DNA of 64,000 bases from Botrytis cinerea B05.10 (lineage: Eukaryota > Ascomycota > Leotiomycetes > Helotiales > Sclerotiniaceae): positions 186,001 to 250,000 of the forward strand of contig NC_037321.1 of assembly GCF_000143535.2 (NCBI RefSeq), written 5' to 3'. The notes under the pieces are model-generated. The model saw nothing but the letters and a program-made list of their open reading frames with translations. It was not told where the DNA came from and did not search any database. The position numbers and the translations under genes are program-made. This document shows, piece after piece, positions 22,815 to 33,944 of the stretch (positions are counted from its first letter, which is position 1; every line of letters begins with the position of its first letter).

Positions 22815-23782
22815 TTTTGACAAGTTGCGTGTTGTAATCTTGTGATTTCTTCTGAGTGACTGGTTTTTGAAATTTGATCAGTCCTGGAAATCACTTCATA
22901 GATATAGGAACTGTAAGTGATCGAATATTTCATCCAATATCTTGGTCGAAGTTCTTCGGGATTCTATTTAGTCTTACTGTGGTTCTTGATTCTTTATTCA
23001 CAAAAACACATCCAGTGGTCTCAACCACATCATACGTATACGTATGCAACTTCCCGAGAGCATGTCCAGAAAAATCATGATTGTGAGTTATTTTCCTGCG
23101 GCTGGAACATCAGGCTTTGAAACAGGGGTTCTTCTGTTTGTTCTTTGCAGACCTGGAAATCATGGCTGCCTTCTTTGCCACGGCTAACTCATCAAATGAA
23201 AGACTTTTCTCAATCAATATTTCAGCCATGGATTCAAAAGTGTATCATTACATGTAGTTGAAAGTCAAGCCGTATTCTGGAATGTTCCACTCTAGATTTA
23301 CGGCGCTCTCAATGAGGCGTGTATTGACGAGAAAGTTTCGAAATGGAACATCTCAGCCACAGATTCTACCCAACACGAAAAGATGCTCCTAACCGTCATG
23401 GTGATTTCACTTCACCGCAACTCAGTCTATTGGCAACTCATCAAAGAAGATATGAAATCATTTTATCTCTGGCTCAAGTATGATTTTTTAATATTGACAC
23501 GGACTATTGCATGCGTTACTTCTGGAAACTACACTAATGTATGATTTTGGCCTATAGCAAATTTTCAAAGTACAAATGAAAAGTATGAATATACATGTAT
23601 GGTTGACATAAAAAAAAAAGTGCGTGGAGCATGTAAAAAAAAGTGCGTGGAGCAAATAAAAAGGATATTATGCGAACAAAAGAAAAGAAAATCGGGGAAT
23701 CACAACTGCCATTACAGCCGCACACTAACTCTCAAACTCTCATCCCGACCAAGCAGGATTAACGTACCCCGTAAATCTCCGT
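22815..23782. other. Intergenic region
   Basis: Promoter side of the RNase H-like gene and 3' side of the disordered-protein gene. AT-rich and without a supported gene. A short A-rich tandem duplication near 23612 is listed separately. Confidence 0.5.
23612..23654. repeat. Tandem 20-bp direct repeat
   Basis: Two perfect copies of an eight-A run followed by GTGCGTGGAGCA lie at 23612-23631 and 23635-23654, spacing 23 bp. It looks like a replication-slippage duplication in the 3' flank of the gene ending at 23783. Confidence 0.85.
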
Positions 23783-25978
23783 TTAAGCTCTCACACTCTT
23801 CGTCACTTCGTAACGGTCCTTTCTTCTCAAACTCCCCCAAACAGTTCTCTTTCTCTCCATTCCTCTGATATTCTCCCCCACAACCCCATCTCTCCCCATC
23901 ACTCTTGGCTTCTCCTCCCTAGCCACCTTCTTCGCGTTTTCCATAAACTTTTCAAATTCTCCATCTTTCGAGTTTCCAGTATCGGAGTATTCTTTTGTTA
24001 CCGTCATGGAAACCCTCTTGATCATCTCTCCTGTCGAGTATGGCGCATATTCAGAGTACGTATATTCGGAATAACTATACTCGTCATAGCCTCCACAATC
24101 CATCATCAAATTAGGCACGTCAAACATCTTCAAGTAATCCGGCCTTTTGGATCGACGCGGTGTCTGCGCATTTTTCTTGTCCTTTTCGATCAAAGCTGGA
24201 GCGTTTATTTGAGATCGCAATGTATCAGATTTAGGAGCGTTCTTCACACGACTCGGACTGGCTTTGATGGGTAAAAACTCTACCTCGTAAGGTACAGTTC
24301 TTATAGTTGCAATTGAATTTCGGGGTTCTGAAGATGTAGGAGAAGGTAGAACAGAAAGAGGAGCTTCATCTGGAACAAGTGATAGTCTTTGAGTTGACAT
24401 CATTGAACTGCGTTTCGCATTCCTTACAGTGGCGCTCCTTCCTATGCCTGGAACGGGTGCCTCGGTGCTCCCTAACGTATAATAAGTTTTCGAACGTGTG
24501 CTGCTTGAGCGTTTGACCTTTGGAGCCAAACCCATTTGTTCAGAAAGATCAACTCCTTGCGTTTGGGAACGAGTGGGTGTAGGGCGTGATGACTTGAAGT
24601 CTGAGAGAGAGCGCCTGAGGGAAGATAAACGTTTTGGGGCAGTATCATGAGATCCCTTGCGGATGAGGAGAGGAGCGACAGTGTCATGGGTGTTTTGTGC
24701 TGTCATTTCGTAAGTACCATGAGGATCGAACGAGGGACGAACGGTTGTGGCCATAGAGGGACGGGGTGCGTTGCTTGGAGCGCGGCTGCGAGTTTGTGGT
24801 CGAGCCGAGGCGGTAAAATCGGCTTCAGATTGAAATTCACTCGACACTGATTTGCTAAACGAAGTAGGATATCGCTCTAATTCGGGTTGAGATTGAGATG
24901 CTTTGGCTGTTGACACACGAGAAAGGGCAGGATGTTGAGCTAAATCCACTTCAGGGACCTTCTCCAACTTCATAGGGAAATCCATCGAAGCATTGTAATT
25001 GGGCGGTGGTGATCTAACTGCCTGTGCTTCCATTACCGGAAGGTCCGTAGCAATCCTTTGGTTACTTCGAAGAGTCGAAGTGGAGTATGCTTTCTTGATT
25101 GATAGAGGTGCAATACCACAAGTTGATGCTCCGGAGTTTGACATTGAGGTGGAAGTTGATGCGGACGTGTTAGGTCGTCGAAGATCTTTACGGGAGAAAT
25201 TACTTCGTAGAGGCCTTGATTGAAAGGAAGGTTCAGATGTAGGTGTTTCGGCTACAATCGCGGGGTGAAGCTCTACAGGATCCGGGATCACCATTTTGAT
25301 GTCAATAGGATAGCTTGTAGCTTGCTCTATGTCATTTCCTGTTTTCTCATTTTCTGATTTGCCATTTTCTGCTTTCCTTCCCTTTCTCGAAAATTTCATT
25401 GATAATTTCCTACCGATGGATTTTGCGGCGCGAACAGGAGAGCTGTCCCGAGATTTGCTCTTGGGTTTTGGTGTTGCAGGTCTGGAATCATTGTAGAGAT
25501 TGGAAGTGAGGTTGTTGATCATATCCAGAGACGTACGTTCTTGAATGATAGTACACTGTGTGGGTGTTTCTCTAGTTGCGGGTGCTGGATCGGGACTGCT
25601 ACTTGGTCGAGTAGCCTTTTTCTTTTTGAGACTTCCAAACATACTGGCTCTAAACAAAACAGATTTTTGAGGCGCCTTATGATCAAGAACATTGAACCTT
25701 CTAGGATCTTCTAAAGTATTTTTACGTTGATGTTGATGCACGGGTCTAGCGTTGAGAGCTGGTGTGGTATTGATTGTCGAAGATAGAATGTCTAACAACT
25801 CTGACTCCGAGTTTTCGATTAAGATAGGTTGATCATGGAGACGAGGAGGTGCTTTTTGAGAGCCAGAGGGCTTTTGAGAGGGGCGAGAGAGGAGAGAGCG
25901 ACTAAGTCGGCGTAATCTCAAGGGCCAGCCATCCTCAGCGTTCTCGGCCACGGGGGTGTAGGTGTTTTGCGAATACAT
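23783..25978 (-). CDS. Large disordered basic protein of unknown function
   Basis: A 731-residue single-exon protein starting at the ATG 25978. It is Ser/Arg/Pro-rich and mostly low complexity, consistent with intrinsic disorder. Short ordered-looking patches include GWPLRLRRLSRSLLS near the N terminus, SIGRKLSMKFSRKGRK (basic, possible membrane or nucleic acid contact), a Tyr-Ser-Glu repeat (EYSYSEYTYSEYAPYS) and a C-terminal KKDRYEVTKSVRA-like basic tail. There are many potential phosphorylation sites (RRSxS, RSPP). No enzymatic domain, signal peptide or membrane span is visible. Similar long disordered proteins are common in filamentous ascomycetes; I cannot assign a function. The length of the open frame and a clean start argue that it is a real gene. 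Confidence 0.75.
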   Translation of the reverse strand: MYSQNTYTPVAENAEDGWPLRLRRLSRSLLSRPSQKPSGSQKAPPRLHDQPILIENSESELLDILSSTINTTPALNARPVHQHQRKNTLEDPRRFNVLDHKAPQKSVLFRASMFGSLKKKKATRPSSSPDPAPATRETPTQCTIIQERTSLDMINNLTSNLYNDSRPATPKPKSKSRDSSPVRAAKSIGRKLSMKFSRKGRKAENGKSENEKTGNDIEQATSYPIDIKMVIPDPVELHPAIVAETPTSEPSFQSRPLRSNFSRKDLRRPNTSASTSTSMSNSGASTCGIAPLSIKKAYSTSTLRSNQRIATDLPVMEAQAVRSPPPNYNASMDFPMKLEKVPEVDLAQHPALSRVSTAKASQSQPELERYPTSFSKSVSSEFQSEADFTASARPQTRSRAPSNAPRPSMATTVRPSFDPHGTYEMTAQNTHDTVAPLLIRKGSHDTAPKRLSSLRRSLSDFKSSRPTPTRSQTQGVDLSEQMGLAPKVKRSSSTRSKTYYTLGSTEAPVPGIGRSATVRNAKRSSMMSTQRLSLVPDEAPLSVLPSPTSSEPRNSIATIRTVPYEVEFLPIKASPSRVKNAPKSDTLRSQINAPALIEKDKKNAQTPRRSKRPDYLKMFDVPNLMMDCGGYDEYSYSEYTYSEYAPYSTGEMIKRVSMTVTKEYSDTGNSKDGEFEKFMENAKKVAREEKPRVMGRDGVVGENIRGMERKRTVWGSLRRKDRYEVTKSVRA

Positions 25979-27305
25979 GACGGTTGCGAATTGTCGTATG
26001 GTCGAGTGGACTGTTGTAATATTCAGAGAGATGGAGAGAAGTTTTATGTAGATATATAACTCTGTGTCGAAAAAGAAATGGAACTGTCAAAGCCCACTCT
26101 TTTGATATTTTGAGTTTCGAACAGACAGGCTTAAAGACAGTATGTTTCCAGGTTTCGAATTGATGAAACAGTATTCCGATTTTGACAGAATCCAAGCAAT
26201 CAGAGAACTCTTGACGGATTCAATTTGTTTCGGTCAACAGTAGGTAGTAAACAGGAAACAGGAAACAATAAACAAAGAATTAACACGAGGATATTGTAAG
26301 GGCGAAAGTGCAATAAATGTATGAAGGTATAGATAAGATTTAGCTAACGAGCAGATCATTTGATTTACCAGAAATCAAACCTTAGGACCCGCAAAGCAGC
26401 ACTGCATTCAATGTTAACAAAAACGAAAGTAAAAACAGGTCGGTAAAAAGCTTTTTAAAGAAACTCTAAACTCATTGATGCAGGTACCGCACACAAGCAT
26501 GTATTATATGGTCACTTGGAAAAATTCTTCCCAGCAGCATTATCATCCGAGCATCACTTTCAGGGACTTACTGTTTCCTTGTCATTAACAAAAACGTCTT
26601 AAGGAAGCACCAAATGCCTTACAAACGACAAAATGATGTGCACTAGCCATGTGGATGATTGTCCTTGCGCAGATCCATCGCTGAAAAAAAGCGTCAAAGC
26701 TGCAAACGGCACCCAAAAATGGTGATGAGAAAAGTGCAAAGCTCGTGCTCAACCATCTATTTGGTACCATTGAGTGGGGCCTGATACTATATAGGGAAGT
26801 GAAAGGCAGAGTTTAGACTGAGGTGCTTTGGTGATATTGTGATCTTGTTATATCGTGATCCGTTGTGAGGTGTTGTGAAATTTTATTTGGGAAAGAGACC
26901 GGTTAAAAGAGGTGCCTTAGGGTGAAAGGAAATGGATTTGAGACAGATAGTTACGTAGATACTATGTATAAGGTTGGGTTGTTGGAAACGACAATATGAG
27001 GTACAATTTAGTGTTGTGATGTTCGTCTAGAGATTTTCAAGTTAGCGACGGCGACGGCGACATCGAAAGCGACAGCGACAGCGATGGAGACCAAGATCAC
27101 GAATTTTTGCTGCGTTCCTGGAAAGGTATTGAAGACAGAGGTAAAAAGATAATTGATAAACCGGGACCGAAGCATACAGGGGCCGATTTCAGAGTCTGAC
27201 CACGCCAAAATCGCACCAAAGCTCAAACTACTATTCTGATGTTTCACCCACCATCCAACCCCCCGTTTTAATTCTGAAAAAGTCATAGGATGGTTAGAAA
27301 TATGT
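25979..27305. other. Intergenic region
   Basis: No supported gene. It holds the promoter of the disordered-protein gene and the 3' flank of egt2. The only structured element is a GCGACG/GCGACA repeat at 27045-27086. The 61- and 92-codon minus-strand frames here have no recognisable product. Confidence 0.45.
27045..27086. repeat. Imperfect GCGACR hexamer repeat
   Basis: A run of GCGACG and GCGACA/GCGATG units interrupted by ATCGAAA, in the 3' flank of the egt2 gene. GC-rich against an AT-rich background; no function inferred. Confidence 0.75.
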
Positions 27306-28996
27306 TTATTTTTCCTTCTTCAAATACTCGCCATCCCCAACTCGTGCGCACAGTTCTTTAAGTGCGTGGCCAGCCCACTCAAAATCTTCCATTTCGAGAT
27401 ATACTTGCCCACTGTGAGAGAGTGGATTGTTAGTTTGTTGCAGAACACGAGGTTTTAAACATATGATGTGGAAAAACTTTTATCAAGGTATGAATCACGA
27501 ATCAAAGAGCAGGTGAATTATCACATACCTTAATCTAGCCCACCATTTGTCGTCCAAGACTGCTATGGCGATAAATGTTTTATAATCTTTTATCAATGTT
27601 TCCAACATCCATTGGTGAGCTTGCATTTTGGTATCTTCATTGATCTTGAAGAATGCTTCGATATTGCATGTTCCGATTTCCAATGGCAGTAATACATTGA
27701 CAAGGCAACAATCTGTCAATGTATTGGTACTATTATCCAGAACCTTAGTACCCAGAATCTTTGCGATAGCTTTACCACCTTCTCGTGACAAACCACTACA
27801 GTAATCCATGATGGCTTTTTCACCACCACAAACTTCTTGGCGCCATTTGATTGCTTCAGTAGTGCACAGATAACTGCTGTTGTCAATCGTACCGACAAAT
27901 TCAAATTGATTGACAAACACGCTCTTGGCGCTTGGCGGTAACGGATTGAATGGCCTAGACCCTTTAGGAACAAAACCATGTGATGTCGGTAAGGTTGTTC
28001 TCATTAGATCTTGGTTTCGTTCTGGAACGTAAAATACGGCACAGCCTCTTGGGACAAAGAGCCACTTGTGACAATTGCTGACGAAGAAATCAGGATCAAG
28101 CTTTGATAGATCGAGTGAAACGTGACCGATCCCGTGGGCTCCGTCAACGATGGAATACATGCTTTCCCTTTTGCAGATCTCGATGTATCTTTCGTAAGGA
28201 ACTCTCAATCCAGGAAGTGATCCTACTACATCGAATACAGCAGCTCGAGGACGTTTGCCTTCGGCCTTTGAAGCCTCAATTGCCTTCTCGAATAATCCAA
28301 CGAGTTCATCATCCTCGATGGGATATTGGAAAGTAATCTGTCTGGGTTGGACCAGGCCGCGACTAGCCTCTGAAACATATCTGATCTATAACATGAGTAC
28401 GAGTTAGTCTTGATGTTGAATTCAGAACTATCAATTGATAGCAGTGTTAAGATTACACTGAGATTTTGGGAGGTACATACCGTCAAACCACAAGCACCAT
28501 ATATTGTAGAAAAATAGAGAACTTCGTCTTTTCCATCCTCATTCCACGCTAAATTCCTCAATACAGTGTTGATTCCAGTAGTCGCATTTGGCACGAAGAC
28601 CACAGTGTCAGTCGGAACATTGAGAAGCTTTCCCAACGCTTCTCGTGACTCATCGAGAGTTCGAGGGTACGTATATCGGATAAACTCATCTGGACGAGCT
28701 TCCGAAGCATCTTGATACTGTCTTTGCTTTTCACGGATGGCACGAGGAATAGTGCCAAAAGAACCTTGATCTCGTAAGCTGGGCAATTGGGGTTGGGACT
28801 GGGGGCGGGGAAATGGGGGGGGGGGGGGGGGGGGGGGGGGAGGGGGTTGGGATTTGGTGAATATACCATGATTCAAATTCCTCCATCCTGGCTCGAAAAG
28901 AAAGTGCTTGGCCATTTCTTTGCCAAAAGGCGTTGCTTTGTATGTGTTTGAGTCATTAAGGGAAACTTCCCCGAGCTTGGTATCCAATTCTCCCAT
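27306..28996 (-). CDS. EGT2: Ergothioneine biosynthesis PLP lyase Egt2
   Basis: PLP-dependent class V aminotransferase-fold enzyme; in Neurospora and fission yeast Egt2 cleaves hercynylcysteine sulfoxide to give ergothioneine, a thiol antioxidant. Four exons, 28996-28867, 28764-28481, 28385-27529 and 27411-27306, encode 458 residues, near the length of Neurospora Egt2. Introns of 102, 95 and 117 bp have GTATAT, GTATGT and GTATGT donors; splicing rebuilds [26 protein letters not shown] and WWARL|SGQVYLE. Diagnostic segments are [23 protein letters not shown] (PLP aspartate), [12 protein letters not shown] with the Schiff-base Lys245, and [14 protein letters not shown]. It is cytosolic by lack of a targeting sequence. 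Reading straight through intron 1 would add a spurious poly-Pro insert. Annotation as isopenicillin N epimerase-like would be the same fold but less specific. Confidence 0.92.
28815..28840. repeat. 26-base G homopolymer inside egt2 intron 1
   Basis: An uninterrupted run of 26 G on the plus strand, that is poly-C in the sense direction, lies inside the first egt2 intron and is flanked by further C-rich sequence. Length is prone to slippage and to sequencing or assembly error. Confidence 0.9.
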
Positions 28997-31900
28997 GATG
29001 ATAAGTTTGACGACAATCGCTTTAAGTAATGAAGTGTAGATATGAACAGCGAAGTGAAGAAAATGAGGGGAAGGTGAACTCTATTATACTACAAAGTGGA
29101 GAACACCAGAGCCGCCAGAAAGATGGATTGAGGAGTCATCGATAGCCATTTGGTGGAGAAGCAACAATGAATGGCCCGGACTATCACAGTGCGGAAGAAT
29201 GACAAACGTTCAATACATGATGAAAACTATCGATGACTCTTCTGCCAAGTCAAGGCATTCCCAATCTCAATGAAGGTAATAGCAGAATAGCAGACTCCAA
29301 CCATTTGTGTTGAAGATGTGGATTCGACGATTGTCAAGTAAAAGGCGTGGTGATAGTGTTTGGCTTCCCCCCACCTATTAGACACGCCTATCATAACGAT
29401 AAGGCTCAGCTCATAACAAGCCAAACCTCAAGACCCCTCCAGATTCTGTGTTCTTCGTAGAACCAACATCAACAACTTCATATAAACCCTATCTTGCCGA
29501 TGCTATGCGAGGACGTCAGTCATAGATCCGACACCGGCCAACAAGTCTTTGAAGAATGGTGCTTGGAAGCATTGAAGGATATCCCACATTCGATGGAACA
29601 ATCGATGCAACATGGCTTTCTTCTGAACTTCGAGACCAAGACTGGTTCAAAGGACCCAAGTGATTCCACATCAACCACCACGAATCGAAAGAGTATCTGC
29701 CTTAGATATGTATCTCGATGGAGCTTTCAGATGTACATCTAAAAATCATTCCTCTTGGAAGAAGTGGCTGGTTCGCCCTGCAACTCTTGACAATGATGTA
29801 GAAGAGATGAACGGCGTCATGGCCCAGTTTCATAACCCGCTTCTTTTGGCCATTGACGACATCTTGATATGAAAAGATCAAGAAATAAGGAGCACGATTA
29901 CTCCAAGTATTGACAATGATAGGTGTGATATGACTTTACCAGTATTTGGCATCACAAGTCTTTTTCTGCCAATTCACCGCCTTATCCGTCACAATCTTAT
30001 ATTCACAACTTCTATCGAAACGATCAAGTCAGACTGTCCTGGCTATTGGCTCCACCTCTATGAAAAGATATAATCCAGATATTGAATAGGCTTATTATGC
30101 TTGAAATCTTAAAGAACAACTTGCTCAGGGCTTTCATCTCGCTCGTCGAAATTGCGATGAGTAGACTAAGATTGGAGAACAATTCTGGATCTGGATCACT
30201 TAGAAATTCTGTTGAGCAGACTTTGACCAAATGCGTTCTTGGTTAAACGGCTAGCCAATTTGATAGCAAGATGAAATAGAGTGCTGTGACGAAACTTCGA
30301 GACGTCAATCCCGACGGAATTGCACAAACTCAATGAGCTTAATGAGCTTAGATAAAAGCCGTAGTTATTCGGTATATTGCTTTCCAGGATATACAGTGGT
30401 AGAAGCTAGCAAAGTTGATGGTCTCGCTGTTAATTTTCATATTCTTCTGCTCGGTTCATCTGCTTTATTGGGCAAGGCTCACCGTTGCAACATAGGGTAA
30501 AGCACATTCAGTAAGCGACAAATCTTGTCCTCAGCCACCACCCCTTTCAAAAGTCTGGCTTTAACCTTCAATTGGAGGATTTCCCATGGGTTATTTGTAT
30601 CATTACCTGAGAAATCGATATTAGCTGCTAGTATAGAACCGAGGTGACCTCGCTTCCTTGTTCAAATTACCTGCGCATCGTACGAACTCATAAATAAGAT
30701 ATCGTAATGTTCACGGGGAACACGAGAAAACTACCTGCAGACGGTACTCGCATGTGACATCAGCACATAGATTAAATGCCAAGTCAGTCTTACATCCTAT
30801 CCCAGCAATGGAATCGATCCGTGATTTATATAAGCGAATGTAGTGTGGTACGCTTTATGGTGGCTGTGACCAGACATGGCCGGTTGCGATGTCTCGATGA
30901 CAGCCCATCGATTCATCGAATGGGCTACGAACATCCAAAGAAATTTTTGGAAATTGCTGTAGTTTCTAAGCCTACTAGTCTAGGCATTGGTTAAAATTGT
31001 TGCAGTTGGTTGGTGGAATACTACGGTACAATCTATGATGACTAGGGCTGCATGCATAGCCCTAGGGTACGTGTTGGTCTTTTTCGATTTAAATTCTCTG
31101 CGCATGCGGATTACACTTTACTATTGGCTTGATATGCTTACAAGTACCACATAGATTCTATCTCCAACCATAAATATAAGTTCATCTTATTCTAGAATGA
31201 ATGGCAATGAGGAGGTTATAGTTAATACCATCTCGATTGACCAATCTACGAGGATACTGTTTCCATAGTTCCGGAATGGATTCGAACAGGGACTTATCAT
31301 GACTCACCTTATGAAAGCAGCCTTCACTTTTACTCTGGTAAGACAACAATGTCTCGATCCTCGTAAATTAACGAACTAACCGGTACAACTGTTTGTACTG
31401 ACGTGAAAGAACTCGGAGTGGGCGAGAATCATACATTGGGCTTGTAGATAGGAGGAAAAGAAGAGTGAGACGGGAAGTCAAACCGCTGCTGCAGTCAGCG
31501 AGTCTATACTTCAGCGGCCAAGTAAGCCAGGTTAGTCCTCTTGTAGCTTATCATCCTGTGATATATGATTCCAACTTGAAAGTTGCATATTTTATGGGGT
31601 AGCTGCACATACCTCGGATCCATGCTGTCGGTACCACACTAGGACCCTTTTGATCTTGATCTTACGTTTTGTCAGATTGTGCCGCTTTCTTTTCACTGCC
31701 GCGCCGCAAAACAAGCTATATAAGGTTAATACGATTACAAGGCGTAGACACGCATTGTTTATTAGTGACTGGCTAACAATTGATCCAACTTCCAGATTCC
31801 GGTGAGTATACAAGTAACTTAAATTTCTTGTGATTATACAATTAATGTCTCGATAAGGAAATATGTTTCTAGAGATGAGACACTGGTGTATATATACCAT

Positions 31901-32193
31901 GTTGTATGGTAAATCAAGGTACGCTGAGTTAACAAATAAATACAAAAATTACTAGTCTATTTTGAGATATCTCTAATATTAAAACCAATTGAGCTAGATT
32001 TCGAGTTGGGGTCTCGTACAATATGAACCGTTCAGAGTGTGAGAACAACAAACTTACCGGCTAGTACATTTTGCATATAAAAACAACTCGATTGACAGCT
32101 ACTTCAGTCTTGACTTACTCTCCTCAAAGGATATTACTGTCTTTATTCTTGTAAAGAATCGCAAATTATTTGACAATCCGCAACAGTCCCACC
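28997..32193. other. Gene-poor region with degraded sequence
   Basis: A 3.2-kb stretch without an intact gene. Its middle (29494-30070, listed separately) retains broken coding sequence, and 30220-30500 also reads as fragmentary protein with several stops. The remainder is AT-rich. The last part should contain the promoter of the NRPS-like gene. No transposon termini or long repeats were found. Confidence 0.5.
29494..30070 (+). pseudogene. Fragments of an unidentified decayed gene
   Basis: Protein-like sequence is visible in shifting frames: GYPTFDGTIDATWLSSELR near 29577, ending in a TGA, then in another frame a stretch from 29660 to a stop near 30070 (RIERVSALDMYLDGAF, DVEEMNGVMAQFHNPLL, SDCPGYWLHLYEKI) interrupted by one TGA at about 29869. 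The pieces have the composition of a folded protein but I recognise no family. It may instead be chance open sequence. Confidence 0.3.
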
Positions 32194-33944
32194 ATGGCTA
32201 CAGAAAGACTCAATAAGTTTCGACATGCTGTCCAGGCAGTTGGATCGGAACAACTCCTCCCAAACGCTGTCGACCGAATTGCAGAGACCAACCCAGGGAG
32301 AATGTATGCCGAAATACCATTTTCTATAAGAACTTTCGATGCAGGTTTTCGGTCAGTCTCATATGTCGACCTTGCAAACGCAGTAAACGGTATGGCCTGG
32401 TGGATCCATCGTGCTCTTGGATCCTCAAGCACCTGTGAGCCTATTTGTTATATGGGACCTAACTACCTGTTACGAAATGTTGTCTTGCTGGCCAATTGCA
32501 AAGCAGGATACTCGGTAAGCTTCAAAAAAATTGGGCAGAGTTTTATTCGACAATCGCTAACTTCTTGTAGACTTTAATGATGACCCCTAGATTTAATGCT
32601 ATCGCTCATGACAGTTTTATCAAACAGTGCAATTGCAATAAAATTATAATACCTCAGGGGCCTGAACCAGCTGATAAGAGTATAATTGCCCTATATGACA
32701 AAGTTCTGCGAGCACCCACACTTGAAAAGCTATTTTCGGAGAATTTTCCACACTTCAAATTTGAGAAGTCTTTCCAAGAGGTCAAGACTGAACCTTTGGT
32801 AATACTTCATACTTCTAGCACCACTGACTTTCCGAAACCAATCATCTGGACACATGAATATGTTGCGAGCTATGTGAAAGAAAGAAGACTTGATCCCCCA
32901 AAAGGATTCGAGAGCATCGACAGGCTAATGTTAGGAGGAAAATTGATCTGCTCTTTTCCTCCTGCTCATGTAGGAGCACTTTCACTCATTTATTTGCTTC
33001 TTGCTAAACATTTTTAGGCTAGTCTCACATGGGTTACCCTAATTTTCACAGTCTACTGCGGTTCAAGAATGGTTTTCCTATTGTCGGGCACGCTACCAAC
33101 TGTCAGCATGCTCGTAGAATGCGCCCGCCACAAGAAAGTCGATGCTCTTATTTTAGTTCCTCCCCAAATAGAAGAGCTTGCCATCGACTCTGAAGCTCTC
33201 CAGACCATCTCACAGAATGGTGAAACAATGTTCTATGCTGGAGGAGATATTACCATTGCTGCTGGAGATACCATTTCCTCAAAAATGAAGCTCATCACAA
33301 CTTGTGGATCAACAGAGCAAGGGTTCTGGCATACTATCTATCCTACTGGAACTTGGAATCCAAAGATCTGGAAATATATGCGTGTTCATCCAGCACAGAA
33401 ACTGACATTTCGCCACCAGTCCGAAGATTTGTTCGAAGCAACATACACCCTCAATGAAAGTTCTGACGGATACAAACAATCAATCTTCACTGTATTTCCT
33501 GAGAACCCTGTATATCCCACAGGAGATCTTTTCTCTCCACATGTAGATGATCCTGAGCTTTGGCAGTTCCGCGGCCGAGCAGATGACATGCAATCTTTCA
33601 TCACGTCCGAAAAGTTCCATCCTACGCAAATGGAGCGTATCATTGGAACGCATCCAGGAGTTACTGCCGTTTTGTTTGTTGGAACACGACGTCCTAAGGG
33701 GGCTCTGCTCGTTGAGTTGCGAAACCCATCCGAGGACAAGGAAGCTTTTCTTGAATCATTATGGCCGCTTGTTGAGGAGGCGAATAAACCCGTGCCTTAC
33801 ACTGCTAAAATCACTAAAGACATGATCTTAATCACAGACGAAGCACTTCCAATGGCAAGATCTGTTAAAGGCACCATTGAAAGAAGAAGTACGGTGAGAC
33901 TATATGAACAGAAACTTGACGTTTTGTACGCAGTTCACGCTTAG
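32194..33944 (+). CDS. NRPS-like stand-alone adenylation domain protein
   Basis: Adenylate-forming enzyme of 548 residues from exons 32194-32514, 32571-32969 and 33018-33944. The 56-bp and 48-bp introns (GTAAGC and GTAGGA donors, GCTAAC and GCTAAAC branches) join AGYS|TLMMTPR and FPPAH|ASLTWVT, both expected in this family. Motifs seen: A3 LHTSSTTDFPKPI (family TSGTTGxPKPI), A5 CGSTEQG, A7 YPTGDLF, A8 FRGRADDMQSFITSEKF, A10 TIERRSTVRLYE. The sequence is most like the N-terminal domain of fungal adenylate-forming reductases (A-T-R, Lys2-like and NRPS-like). Here the protein stops just after the adenylation domain (LYEQKLDVLYAVHA), with no thiolation or reductase/thioesterase part downstream. 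The A3 loop is altered at two glycines. Substrate unknown; activity uncertain. Confidence 0.8.

Noticed and set aside
23612..23654. Two short direct repeats considered as a CRISPR-like or transposon footprint
   Set aside because: Only two copies with a 3-bp spacer and an A-run; simple slippage duplication is enough.
28735..28870. Poly-proline insert in Egt2
   Set aside because: It is intron 1 read through; splicing restores [12 protein letters not shown], which the family requires.
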